A stretch of DNA of 64,000 nucleotides from Hymenopus coronatus (lineage: Eukaryota; Arthropoda; Insecta; Mantodea; Hymenopodidae). Position 1 is the stretch's first letter. The number at the start of each line of letters is the position of its first letter. A program made the translations under genes and the position numbers. The stretch is taken from the NCBI GenBank assembly GCA_030762935.1, contig CM060883.1, positions 53,342,001 through 53,406,000 of the forward strand, given 5' to 3'. Shown here piece by piece: positions 12,129-22,877 of this stretch. The notes under the pieces are model-generated. The model searched no databases and was not told where the DNA came from. It worked only from the letters and a program-made list of their open reading frames with translations.

Positions 12129-12798
12129 GAAAGGGAAATATTTTATAAAATTGTTTGATTTATTTATCCGCATAGTCACTTCCGTTTTTAAGCATTGTTC
12201 CTCTCTGTTCAAGAGCCTTAGGATTACACGTTTTAGTTAGCTGACAAAAATCCATTAATCCAAAGCCATTTTAAATTTCACCAAGGAAAGTACGAGACAT
12301 TTTTGGGAATGAAGTTTGCTACTCATCTGTGTTCGCGTCGTCCAGGACATTTGTTGTTCTTTTGGTTCTTCAAATCATCTGTGATGAATGAGGAATGTCC
12401 GGGGAAAGTTTCTTCATGCACATTTGTTCATCCATTGTTGAGCATTTCTTTTTCTTATGTCTTTATTATTTCTTTTGTTCATTACATCATTTATTTGACG
12501 AGAAATTTTTGGAGGTTTCAATTCCCGAACATTTATAAAACCAACCTCCCATCTCACAATTGGTGGGTTTTGCATCATAAAGTGCGTTTTTCGCAATCAC
12601 AGACTTTCGATTCAAACTCGCACAACATTGAAGAAAAGATCAGACTAAAGATGCAATGCCATAGCCGGTATTTGAGTCCCATTCCGGTTTCCGTCCACCA
12701 AGTTTGACCATCCGTAGAAGTGAAACACGGAACTGAGAATACACACATGGCAGGGTAAAGCAGATTTCAAATTTGAACTTGAAATATCATTAAAGGTA
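12129..12798. other. Unclassified sequence with the longest repeat-free open frame
   Basis: A plus-strand frame of 134 codons at 12303-12707 and an overlapping minus-strand frame of 60 codons are open here. Neither shows a recognisable domain, splice site or good start context. The end of the 134-codon frame overlaps CAATGCCATAGCCGG, which also occurs in the tRNA-derived element just downstream. I treat the frames as chance. Bases 12786-12798 are the left target-site copy of the next element. Confidence 0.45.
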
Positions 12799-13156
12799 TT
12801 GGATTAATTGTTTTTTTCACATAGGCCGTGTATAGGACAGGAGTTGGATAGGTAGAGTCAGACTGAAAAATTCAGCGCCATAGCCGGGAAAAGACCATAA
12901 TAGTTGGCTATACTATGAATCCTGGGACTTAAGTACTTACAACATTGTGATTCGCATTGGGGTTGTCATCTCAAAATAATTTGAGAACACCTTGTGGTTT
13001 ACCGGGAAAACATGTGAGTCAGTTGAGTAATTCAATATTATGCCGGCATTTTGCCATGGTAGCTCAGCGGCAAAGCAACCGGCTAGAAATCGGGAGATCC
13101 GTGGTTCAAATCCCGGCTATGACGTTGAATTTTTCAGTCTGATTCTACCTATCCAA
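12799..13156 (+). mobile_element. tRNA-derived element with internal inverted duplication
   Basis: Flanked by an exact 13-bp direct repeat ATCATTAAAGGTA (12786-12798 and 13157-13169), consistent with a target-site duplication. A tRNA-like unit lies at 13053-13123 with box A TGGTAGCTCAGCGG, an anticodon-like loop CTAGAAA and box B GTTCAAATCCC. Its D and T stems do not pair fully, so it is not a functional tRNA. A 43-bp segment at 13112-13154 recurs as its reverse complement at 12846-12888 with only about three differences. No poly(A) tail is visible. It could be a SINE with a 5' inversion or a small element with long inverted repeats. Confidence 0.7.
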
Positions 13157-13169
13157 ATCATTAAAGGTA

Positions 13170-13540
13170 GTTTAGAGGGGGGACTTCTACAAATCTTGAT
13201 AGATACTTGTGAAGTTGACATTTTCTACACAACAGTTTTATACTTCACTTTTTCCGAACAGAGACTAAATGCTTTGAAACTGTGTTAGCTAAAACAAAAA
13301 CTGAAATTAAATATGTATTCAATGACTTGAGTTGGACGTTGATAACTGGAATGAAGTCTGCTTCATTCGGAAGAAATTCTGTGTTATTTCCTTTTAGGAG
13401 TCAATCATAAGATTCAGTCAAAAAAGTCCGCACAAAAAGCTTCTTCAAACGCACAGTTGATTTCATATAGAATTTTTATGGCATCAGCTGTTTCCCAGAC
13501 ATGTGTTTTTATTGATTTGAATGTCTCAGTATTTCGTCAG
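13170..13540. other. No recognisable content
   Basis: Nothing supported on either strand. Confidence 0.55.
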
Positions 13541-13640
13541 TTTTACTTTCTCTACCACGTATATAGTGGTAGAGAATGCATCACATCGCAACCAAAAATT
13601 CTGCACAAAGATTCTACCGTAAATTACACTCTCAGGCCAA
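13541..13640 (-). repeat. PT element fragment, palindromic end
   Basis: An almost perfect hairpin lies at 13550-13574, with stems CTCTACCAC and GTGGTAGAG around a 7-base loop, followed by CCAAAAATTCTGCAC. The stem sequence differs from most copies yet remains self-complementary. Confidence 0.75.
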
Positions 13641-13815
13641 CTAAATAAATCAAACACTGTGTTTAAACATAGTGCGTTCTATTTACATATTCTAATGACT
13701 CCTGTCATTTCAAATGATGAACACTAGAAATAATAGAAGAATTTACTTACCGCACTGGAAGCTCTCAGTTAATGAAAATGATCGTCACATTATGACTTTT
13801 AAACTTTGTAATAAC

Positions 13816-14773
13816 TAGGGACAGCATCTTGGGGACCGATAGCGGGACAGAATTGAACTTAGCGCAGCATGGTATATAGTTGTGATATGTTGACAGTGCA
13901 ATGTGTACGTAGTGGTGCTAATAGAAGGAAAATGGAGCAGTGGTTGCGTGGTAGACTGTGATGTTTTCATTGGTAGTGGAAAGCGATATAGGTTGGGTGG
14001 GCGGTAAGCATAAATACCACTGATTTACGGGAACTAACAATTTTAATATTTACATACATTCAATTGCTGTTGTGCAACAAGTCATCATTATCCGTTTCAT
14101 TTTCTCTCAATATACATAAATTACAATGCACAACAACATACATTCGTGACGTCTCAAATGTGAATCGTCTCCAATTGGCACGTAAACATGCTTTATATTA
14201 TGAAAAACTTCGCTCCACATCACAAGATGTGATTGGAGCAAAATGGAAATAAGACGCATCATCACTATTGGGTAAGATACGCAATCAGCAATTTTTTCCG
14301 TAGCAACACCTCGTGGCATATTTCGTATTTCACGCATTATTGAAAATCCGATATTTTTTCCAAACTCAGTCTTCACTTTCTTTTTCACACGGTCTAAAAT
14401 AAGTGTCGTGAGTCTCTGTTTAATGACTTGCAAAAATTCACGATAGCTTTCAGGGCTCGAGGTATTTAAGTATTCGATGTTTCCAGATATGTGCTATTGT
14501 TATAGACTTTGCAAAATTCTTCTGTACGAATTGCAAATCTTCATGCAATCCATTTGAAACAAGAGATTTTACAATCTTTATTGAAGAACATGTACTACCA
14601 TCAAAGGCATTAATTACGTGTAAAACAGTATTGTAGTCACGTTCCGCAACGCGTTTCTACAGATTGTTTACATGCGGTGCGTGCAGTCACCTGTGCAGGT
14701 CGGTCTCTGCTCGGTAGGTATCCAACAGTTATTCGCATGCGTCCCGCTATCGGTCTCCAAGATGCTATCCCTA
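13816..14773 (-). mobile_element. Internally deleted hAT DNA transposon with TIRs and 8-bp target duplication
   Basis: Terminal inverted repeats of about 33 bp: TAGGGACAGCATCTTGGGG at 13816 onward, and its near-perfect complement ending GATGCTATCCCTA at 14773. The flanking 8-mers GTAATAAC (13808-13815) and ATAATAAC (14774-14781) match at 7 of 8 positions, the target length expected for hAT. Only the C-terminal third of a transposase remains inside, so the element is non-autonomous. Its coding strand is minus. Confidence 0.9.
14100..14660 (-). pseudogene. hAT transposase C-terminal remnant (CGGBP1-like clade)
   Basis: Three frames together give the end of a hAT transposase. NTVLHVINAFDG and NGLHEDLQFVQKNF lie at about 14620-14530. 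A linker with KTEFGKNIGFSIMREI lies at about 14390-14325. The diagnostic dimerisation motif YFHFAPITSCDVERSFS follows at about 14240-14195. The tail YKACLRANWRRFTFE and YVVVHCNLCI reaches about 14110. Frameshifts lie near 14480 and 14270, and there is a stop just after the ERSFS motif. The N-terminal zinc finger and catalytic core are absent. The motif set is that of the transposase relatives of CGG-binding protein 1 found in many insects. This assignment is from recognition only. Confidence 0.85.
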
Positions 14774-14781
14774 ATAATAAC

Positions 14782-15830
14782 ATTCCTATTCGTAGATGCA
14801 TAGACGTATGTTTAAAGGAACTATTAGTAAGTGGTTGATTGAAAATACCTTTTACAATATAAATGTATATCTTGAGATTCCATGTGTGTCAACGTTTGAC
14901 GATGACATTGTATTGACACATTATATTATTCTTATTTTATATTTTTTGTTGTTAGTATGCGAATTACAATTAATGTGTTTACTAAAAGACTATATTCAAA
15001 TAAGTAAATAAATAAAAATTGCTAATATTATATCATATCGTTTTAAGATCCCATACAATTCTTTTGACAAGCATACATCATCATTTACAATGCAGCGACT
15101 GACAAACATTTCTGCCGCCAAACTAAGGAAGTTCATATAAATATATTTTCGTGGTATTACCAAGCAGATTATCACTTCTATTACCATTTTCCACGACAAT
15201 TTATTTGTGGTTTGAACTCGCACATCTACTCATAAGCTAGTTATTTTTGACATTCGGTAATGAAATAATTATAACGAAAATGAGCACTCGTTAACCTCAG
15301 TTAAATTATTGCAAAACTATGTATAAGAATTTGCGGTACTACTGTCGACAGTGTTATAGTAGATAAGAATTACTTCTGGTAGAGGTAGAAGAATAAAACG
15401 ATAAATAACTCTTCACAGCTAGTTTTCTGTGACTGTGGATTCTTAACGCTATCCGAGCATATAATCAGTGGTTACGCGTGGGTGACTCTACTGAACCAAA
15501 TTTCCACCACTGTTTTAGTTCTTGGTAGGAATATACGATGGTTCCAATAACAATATAACGCTTTTAAGAAGTGAAATTAACTTTATTATTCACTCAGAGA
15601 GGCTAGAAGTAAAGATGCTGTCATCACCTGTAAATATGCTTTCTTAAATAGCAAAATTTTCGAAGATTTGCATAATGGGGGAAGATATAACGGATTTCTA
15701 TTCGAGAAGCAACTTTTTCCGGGCCAGAAACAATAAAATAAAGATTCTGCCAACATACAAAACGTCCTCAGGCAACAAACGAGTAGAAATTACTAAAAAA
15801 GACACACACTAAAATCAGTCATTGACGCAC
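14782..15830. other. AT-rich sequence without recognisable content
   Basis: Short overlapping frames at 14796-15011 (+) and 14996-15223 (-) have no recognisable motif. Nothing supported. Confidence 0.55.
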
Positions 15831-15834
15831 ACAC

Positions 15835-16060
15835 CTAAACCTAATACTTGAAACCAGTGGGAATTATTAAAACCAAAGTACAGGAAAATCAGTTCATTTG
15901 CACACATTAACCTAAACTTAGCAGAGCGCATGCTCGCTTCGCTCGCATGCTTTGATAAAACCAGTGTATATTATAAAAACCAAAGTACAAAAAATAATTT
16001 ATTTACATTAACCTACACCTAACACAGCGCATGCTTGATTCGCTCTGGTTCTACAATATT
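15835..16060. repeat. Imperfect tandem repeat, unit about 100-105 bp
   Basis: Two diverged units begin at AACCAGTG (about 15852 and 15959). They share ATTAAAACCAAAGTACA, then CATTAACCTAAACTTAG, then GAGCGCATGCTCGCTTCGCT. A partial third unit precedes them. The first unit holds a GC-rich inverted repeat, GCATGC ... GCATGC around TCGCTTCGCTC. Confidence 0.7.
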
Positions 16061-16992
16061 TTTAATAACTACTGATAAAATTGTATTCAAATATTGGTAG
16101 TTTTGAGTTTTACGATATAAACGCTTTGAACTCCACCTGTCCAGTATCTAGTCAAACAATGGAAATCGTTATAAGATACCAAAGCAATGAAGTACTTGTG
16201 GTACATTTACAATATAAATTGCCAGTTTTATTGAACCTTAAAGACTAAAAACCCGACTTGAGAAACTCTTTTAGCTTTTTAATGTGATATTACGGTGAGT
16301 AAAACAAATAAGACTGGATAGATTTAATGGTAGTTTAAGTGGTGTTACCCAAGTATATTAGAAATTAGTACTCTAGGCCTGCAAAGCCCTGGACTAAAAA
16401 CAAAGCATTTAAATGTTTTAACTTTTTTGCTTCAGTTAAAGAATATATTTATTTCTCTTCTCAAACTTTGTCAGGATTTACATAAAGCGCTATTCTTAAT
16501 TACCTCCACGATAACTCCACCGTTTGATTTTTTTGTAGTTGCATCACATTTTCCTTTCTTTAAAGCCCTCACTCGGGGAAAAATATATAAAGAAAGCAAA
16601 TTCAGAGATATTTGGAGGCTGTAATTTGTGACGAGTCTTAAAGCAAGCTGGCTAAACTGTACAGATTCGCTTGTCTGCACACGACAAGTTTGCATTGGTT
16701 TGTTCATGGTTGCATATCTTTTGAAGTCAACTCGACCGGTAAGTGTTGTAGGCTTGTGGTTTTGCGCTCAGCTTCGTGAGCTAGGCTTTGCAAAAACGGT
16801 AAGTCAAAGAAAAGGGCTCCTATCATCTAAGGAAAGCAGCTTCTTTCATTGAAAACGAAATACAAACCGAGCCGTTTACCCTAAACTAACACTGCAATAA
16901 AATGAGAGGTGCTAGTTTTTGCAGAGTTTACTAAAGCGCACGAATACAGATAGATACCAAAAGCTGTTTGGGAGTATTTATGAAACCAAATT
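16061..16992. other. No recognisable content
   Basis: Short frames on both strands at 16427-16852 overlap each other and have no recognisable motif. Confidence 0.55.
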
Positions 16993-17758
16993 GTAATACT
17001 TTTTCTACACGTACTATGTACATAGCGTGTAGAGAAGATATTGTATTCCACCGAAAGATTAGATACCGAAATTTCCTCGCAGATACATGTTTTTAGATCC
17101 GGTTAATCCAAAAACGCATTGTTTAGAAACATGTCCGTATGTGTGTGTGTGTGGGCATCTAGCTCAAAAACGAAAAGTTGATTAAATATCAAACTTGGCA
17201 TTTAGATTCAGTATCTTCAAAGGATGCAACACGAAGATTTTCAAGAAAATCCCCCACTCCAAACTACATGGAAAACATTTCGAAAATTTTGATTTTCTCA
17301 AAAATGGCTCAAACGATTTTGATTAAAATACCGTATATGAAAGATATTTACATGGCAACTTAAATACATATCTTGAATTTTCTGGGAGCAGCTTCTAAAT
17401 ACATCTTTGTTCTGTATAAATTTTGCATAAATATATTCAATGTATGTTATTTTAATCCAAATCATTAAGTCAGGGAAAAAAAAAACAAAAAAAAAAAAAC
17501 TTTCAAACTCTTTTTCATGTAAAAAGTAGTTTAGTGTGGAGGGATTTTCCTCAAAAGTTTCGTGTCGCATCATTGGAAAATACTAAACTTAAATACGAAG
17601 TTTGATATTTTACCGACTTTTCAACATGACACACTCGGGCTTTTTTGGATACAGGAGACCCCAAAATATGTATTTCCAGTGAAATCTTGAAATCGAATGT
17701 TTGGGAGGAGTGTAATATATTCTCTACCTAGTATCATATACTATGTAGAGAAGGTAAA
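16993..17758. mobile_element. PT element, inverted-dimer copy with both palindromic ends
   Basis: Left arm 16993 to about 17430 starts with CTACACGTACTATGTACATA. It switches at about 17430 to the opposite orientation and ends with TACTATGTAGAGAAGGTA at about 17756. The marker ACACGAAGATTTTC at about 17229 is mirrored by TTTCGTGTCGCATC at about 17558. The central body and the other end are absent, giving a fold-back structure of about 765 bp. Confidence 0.85.
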
Positions 17759-19070
17759 ATTCGAAAATCGTTTTCGTATAGTAAGTGGTTGTTGAAAAGT
17801 ATTGATCATTCATAGAGAATCGCTGTTTAGCAGTCGCACTCTTTCTTCGTGCTCTACCACCATTTAGAGATGGTACAATACACCTGTTTCCTCTCACATT
17901 GTTTTATAAAACAGCTTTTGCCTCAAAACTATATTTCAGACAATATTACCCGTGTTTTAATTTTTGTTTAAATATAACTAAAATGTCCTAGATTTTGCTG
18001 GAGTGCTATTTTAATGTAACAGGCGACAAAATTATCCTAATAGAATTTTTTCTACAGCTATTTTATGAAAAAATTATTAACTTTAAAATTAAAAGTTCTA
18101 ACTTTTTAATAAATTTATTATAATTCATTAAACAAACATATGTAAATAACTCGCAAACCTGTTATGTGCAGTTAAAAGCTGCAATTCAAATGTGCCGACA
18201 CAATTTTCTCAAATTGTGAGCCGTGAGGAACATTTTGATTATAGAATATATTTACATATATTTATGAAATAATTTGTATCTTACTATTTTTTTTCTAATT
18301 TGAATTAAATTTGGTATTAGTATTAAAATAAAACATATGTAATACAGTAATATTTTCATAAAAATATTTGCATGTATATATAGAAATTTCACTCCCATTG
18401 TCCCTAAACTTTTGTGCAATGATGGTTTTAGACTATTCCTTAATAAGAATAAAGGTTAAACCCTACAATTATTGCAATTCCAATCTTTCTAAAGACTAGT
18501 TTACTACTCCCTTTCTTTAAAATGCTTACTAAAACTAGCTTGATTAGAATAAGGTCGTAATTTTTTCCCATCCTTCTTCTGTTTAAGGAGAGACCTATAT
18601 AAGCAGGCACCTCCACTGTGCACTATACAGCGTTAAATTCATTTTCCCTGTTCTGTGGGTTAGGGGGAAGAATGTGAAAAATTATTTTCAATTTTAAGCT
18701 CAATGTTAGAAATAATATAGGTTTTGTAAATTATTTTAAAATGTTTATGGGTTAAAAGTGATTCCCAGGTGTCTAAAGTGTTTAAGTAATCCAAGGTTTA
18801 AAAGAAGAAAAACGGAGATGCAAGATTTCTGTATTTTCTCTAGGGTTTTATATTCCGACAAATCCTTTATTTCGGCAGACAGAGCTTAATGTCACAGAAA
18901 AACAAAAATGTAAACAGCCCACAGTATAACTTCATTTCCTCGAGGAAAAATTGCTACACAAAATGATGGAAAAATAAGAGAAAATTTTGGAATTCGAATC
19001 AGCTAAATTGGCACAGAACGAGTGCTGTGGATAGGCTATTAGTTACTACTACCACTATTTATAACTGGTG
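17759..19070. other. AT-rich sequence without recognisable content
   Basis: One of the longest uninterrupted stretches without a recognisable repeat. No coding signal. Confidence 0.55.
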
Positions 19071-19320
19071 GTCCAAACCTGCTGTTCTTCGATGAAGTTA
19101 GTTTAACCCGCATAGCGCGGTTGCCGAAGGGTTTGCCTTAACAGGACTATTTAAGGGGACCCCATAACGTTGAGAGAAGACATTGCTAAACTAAAGATCA
19201 CTGGCACATTAACTGCTATTGTGGTCCAGTAGCTCATTCAGTAGAGCACCTTCCTGCTGTGAAAAGAGTTCGGAGTTCAATTCCCATTTGGAATCGAAGA
19301 ACTTTTATTCTGGTGATTGG
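19071..19320 (+). repeat. tRNA-derived SINE or tRNA pseudogene
   Basis: A tRNA-like segment at 19221-19296 has box A TAGCTCATTCAGTAGAGC and box B GAGTTCAATTCCC with a histidine-like GTG in the anticodon region. The T arm and acceptor pairing are poor and no CCA is encoded. It directly precedes a PT copy. Upstream sequence from about 19071 is GC-richer and may belong to the same SINE. Confidence 0.55.
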
Positions 19321-19351
19321 ATATGAATGTTACTGGTTTAAAAACCTGGCC

Positions 19352-20212
19352 TGTTCCATTCACTTGACTTTCTCTTGTTGTTCCTCCAAAACTTTCCTTA
19401 AACATTTTTTCTTTTATCTTCATCATGCTAATCGAGATAAACATTAGCAACATTGGTCTTATTACTTGCTTCTTTGTAAGTAGAAGAGATATAAGGGAAT
19501 ACTCTAGGCTAAAGCGACAGTCAAATCTTTTAAAAGCTATCTCTATGTGAAACAATTGAAATTCTCATGAGTAAAACAAAGAGAGAAGGAACGAAAATCA
19601 ATTTTCAGCTTGAAAAACGTTCAGTAGTTTAAAACTAAAACCAATAGTAAGGAATACCTCGGAAACGACGAACTCTACAAAAAATTGTATATGACTTAAA
19701 TTGTGTATTTTAACCACATCTACATTTTTTGTTTAGTAAGTTTTGTATATCTCTTACGTTTACCAGTTATGTAAAATTCATCCAAAATAAAGAGGTATTT
19801 AGAGGCCATTGCCAGAAAATTCAAGATATACATTTCGTTTGTCATAAAACTATCTCAAATATATGGTGGTATTTTAATCAAAATCGTTAGAGCCATTTTG
19901 AGAAAATCAAAATTTTCGGAAAATGTCCCACATAAAGGATGGTTTTGTTGGTGTGGGGATCTTCGTTATAATCTTTTTGTTGCGTCCGTGGAAGACAATG
20001 AATTTAGTTACAAAGCTTGATATTTAACAGACCTTTCGGTTTTGAACTATGCTTCCACAGGCAGAGACACACACAAGGACGTTTTAATAAAAAAAAAATT
20101 GTTTTGGATTCAGGGGTCTCAAAACATGTATTTCAGGCGAAATATCGAAATTTTGTTGGGTATTCAATACCTTCTCTATATATTGTGTACATTGTAAGTA
20201 TATGTAAAAGAA
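19352..20212 (+). mobile_element. PT element, complete body and palindromic end
   Basis: Begins GTTCCATTCACTTGACTTTCTC and runs through CATGCTAATCGAGATAAAC, the GTATATGACTTAAATTGTG segment and a short (CA)n block. It ends in a diverged palindrome around TATTGTGTACATTGTAAG. Confidence 0.85.
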
Positions 20213-20407
20213 ATAGAGAGAACAGCAGAAAAAACACAAGAGATAAGGATGGAATAGGTAGCGCAAAACAGAGCCACACTCGCTAATAGCCTCGGAGCTA
20301 TGGGGAGACAGCGCCTAAGTGGTACTCAAACCTACGTACATTAGGGTGAATAAACTAGTTTAAGTAATCGGAATGTAGTTTGTAAATAATATAAATTGTA
20401 GCGTACA

Positions 20408-20638
20408 CTTTTTTTTTTTTTTTTTTGTAATTTAACGTCCTTTTAACCTGGTTAGTCATATCGGACGATGAATGAAATTGGTGAAATGATGTTCAAATGA
20501 TCTCGGGGTCCACGGAGCTTAACGTAACTCGACATTCGTCTTCTCAGTATAAGGGAAAACTCCAAAACAAACCTTATCCGGATAACTCACCTTTTGAATG
20601 TGAGGCATACACGCTACCACCACACTACCCAGGCGGGC
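20408..20638 (-). mobile_element. SINE-B, full length with poly(A) tail
   Basis: The poly(A) tail reads as T-run 20410-20426. It is followed in the minus orientation by the tail (TTTAACGTCC, GGTTAGTCATATCGGACG), body (GGTGAAATGATGTTCAAATG, ACCTTATCCGG) and tRNA-like head ending CACTACCCAGGCGGGC. The best preserved SINE-B here. Confidence 0.85.
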
Positions 20639-20711
20639 CTATTAAATTATTATTATATTATGTAAATCTTGATATCGATTTTTTATTTATTATAAATAGC
20701 TGCATAACTTT

Positions 20712-20999
20712 TTAACTTGGCCAACCGCCAGTCGCTGCGTCCCTCATATCGGGCCATGACAGACGTCATGGATGGGGTGCAGTATTGGAGGGTGAGACGT
20801 GGTCAGCGCCTCGAACCCTCCCCTGGCCGGTTAATGCGGTCCTCGTGACCTGGAGTCGCTACTTCTCCATCAAGTAGCTCCTCAATTGGCCCCCAGGGAC
20901 CTGCACCCCAGTCCAGGTGGGTCATAGTGGGGGGGGGAATCCCCACGCTGCTACTGGGAATCGAACCCAGATCTCCCGCTTGGTGAGCAGCAACGCTAC
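20712..20999 (-). mobile_element. SINE-E, tRNA-derived
   Basis: In the minus orientation a tRNA-like head (complement of GGGAATCGAACCCAGATC) is followed by a GC-rich body containing the complement of CAAGTAGCTCCTCAATTGG and CCTCGTGACCTGGAG. The only other copy in the window is at 45113. Confidence 0.82.
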
Positions 21000-21462
21000 T
21001 AAAATAGGTGCATAAGATTAACAACTTTGGAATATCTCTTTTATTGCTCATTTTAGATGATTTTTCTATCAACGCAATGTTATTGCTTACACATGTTTGA
21101 TTGGTAAAGGTTCCAAATATAGCAATATGATCTAGTTCAGAGGCCATCATTACGAAGGGGAATGACGCTAGGGCAAGCATTGACTGTATGGGCAACACAG
21201 ACAGCAAAAAAGAGGAAGCCAGTGCCTATCGGTAGGCTACTGTGGTGGCGGTAACGCAGCTACATTTCTTCAGTAGCGGTTCATGTGTGAAAGACAATAT
21301 TCTAGTGCACCACATCACAGAAACCAGCTAACAGGCCATAACTTAACATGTACCCTTTGTTTGTGTTTGAGCAAGAACCTGGTGCCTACATGTTCAAAAC
21401 CTATTGAAAGACAAAAGAATTAAAATATTTTTACAAAGTAGTTTATTCTCTGTACCACAATA
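21000..21462. other. No recognisable content
   Basis: A minus-strand frame running in from the SINE-E ends here; it is not a gene. Confidence 0.5.
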
Positions 21463-21680
21463 GGAGACGGTGGCATGGTTGAGTGGTTAGACCACTCGCC
21501 TCCAATCTAGGCGACCCGGATTCGATCCCATGCATCCGCATGTGGGATTTGTGGTGGATGAAGCGGCGTCTGGGCCGGTTTTCTCCGGGTCCTCCGGTTT
21601 CCCCCACCACTCATTTCACCAATTGCTCCATCATCAGCTTTCCAGTCATCACTTTCGCTTACATTTCATATCATCCACTT
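21463..21680 (+). mobile_element. SINE-A, 3'-truncated
   Basis: tRNA-like head (TTGAGTGGTTAGACCACTCG, GGATTCGATCCC), then the TTTTCTCCGGGTCCTCCGG domain. The usual GTTAAACAC tail is absent and the sequence passes directly into a SINE-C. Confidence 0.85.
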
Positions 21681-21960
21681 CCTCGTGTTCCATGCTAACT
21701 TCATATACCCAAGGTTGCGGGTTCAAACCCGGCCGTGGACGATGGATTTCTTCGGACGTAAAAATCCTTAGCATGGCTTCTTTCGGAAGGGAAGTAAAGC
21801 CATGTGTCCCGTGTCGTAAATTTACAGCACGTAAAGGAACCTCAAACCCGATAGAGGTCTCTGAGCAAAATTAAGCAGTTTTTTCAGGCCCTGTATAGAA
21901 TGGGATGCCGAGAACCACAGCAGTTAGAGTGCCCATAAATAAAACTCCATTTCATTTCTT
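21681..21960 (+). mobile_element. SINE-C, tRNA-derived
   Basis: Head fused to the preceding SINE-A: CATGCTAACTTCATATACCC and box B GGGTTCAAACCCGG. Body: CGTAAAAATCCTTAGCATGG, GGAAGGGAAGTAAAGCC, TTTACAGCACGTAAAGG. The 3' end is CCATTTCATTTC. The first bases of the canonical head are altered, so the junction is a true chimera or a very old insertion. Confidence 0.85.
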
Positions 21961-22877
21961 CATGTTCATGCCTGGCTTCTATGGTTTCGTGCCGTTAGCT
22001 CCCCGACAGGCTTTTGACCCCTAAGCATTGGCTTTTAAGTTCCAGGGGGGGTGTCAGCTATTTTGTATCAAATTAATAATATTGAACACCCTTTTTTGTC
22101 TTTATATCCTGTGGCTATCACCAATAGTTTAAGATTCACGACACAGATCTATAACAGAGAATGTGTCGCTTAGAGAAATTGGTCTCGCTGCTGTACTCTC
22201 TGCTGCCCCATCGTCAGTCTTGCTCAGTAAACAGTGTCCCGCGCATTCTGCTCAAATGGCACGTGCCTGGCCCACTCCAAGAGAGATGCCGGTTGGTAGC
22301 GAAGGTCCCAGGCGCGTGGTTTAGGCGTGTTTTGATAGACACGCCGGAGCGTCACAGGTCACCTTAGTAATGGAAAACGTAGCATGTGGGTTTTGCTATG
22401 TGTTTCGTATAACACGTTCTGATGTTGTTTACGTGGCGTATGAAAGTCGTTGTTCCTTCGCTGCCTAATCCCAAATGTGTGCGATTTTTAAACACACATA
22501 AAACTTTAAATAGAAGAGTTTGAAAGTTCGACATCAGTTTCGGACAAGTCAAAGTGTAAGCTAATCGACTGCTATCTTCGTTGGTGTCGTTTTGAAACAG
22601 CCTGTTTATAACTTAGTCACGGACTATAGATGTCCAATATCAACGTGGTTTTGTACTACCTCTCTAAAACACCGAACGTTTGTCGGTTGAATTCTGTGGC
22701 ACTCTATACGATATATGCTTCCTATATATCGGCCTGGCACATTTGAAATACAAGGTATTTCCCGCACGATCAGAGGTTTTGGATACATTAAAGCAAATAA
22801 CCCCATTAATGATAATCAAGCACTCTGGTGCATCAATAGCGCAAATAAAGATTCTGAACGCTGAAAAACAAAATCTA
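21961..22877. other. Unclassified sequence, partly GC-richer
   Basis: Bases 22150-22370 are clearly richer in GC than the flanks but show no domain on either strand. Overlapping short frames at 22624-23015 have no recognisable motif. Confidence 0.5.

Noticed and set aside
12303..12707. 134-codon open frame as a host gene
   Set aside because: No domain or splice context, an opposing frame on the other strand, and its end overlaps sequence related to a tRNA-derived repeat.
13053..13123. Functional tRNA gene
   Set aside because: D and T stems contain mismatches, the tRNA-like unit is inside a duplicated mobile segment, and boxes A and B alone are expected in any tRNA-derived SINE.
19221..19296. 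Functional tRNA-His gene
   Set aside because: The anticodon-like GTG is in a poorly paired arm and acceptor ends do not pair.
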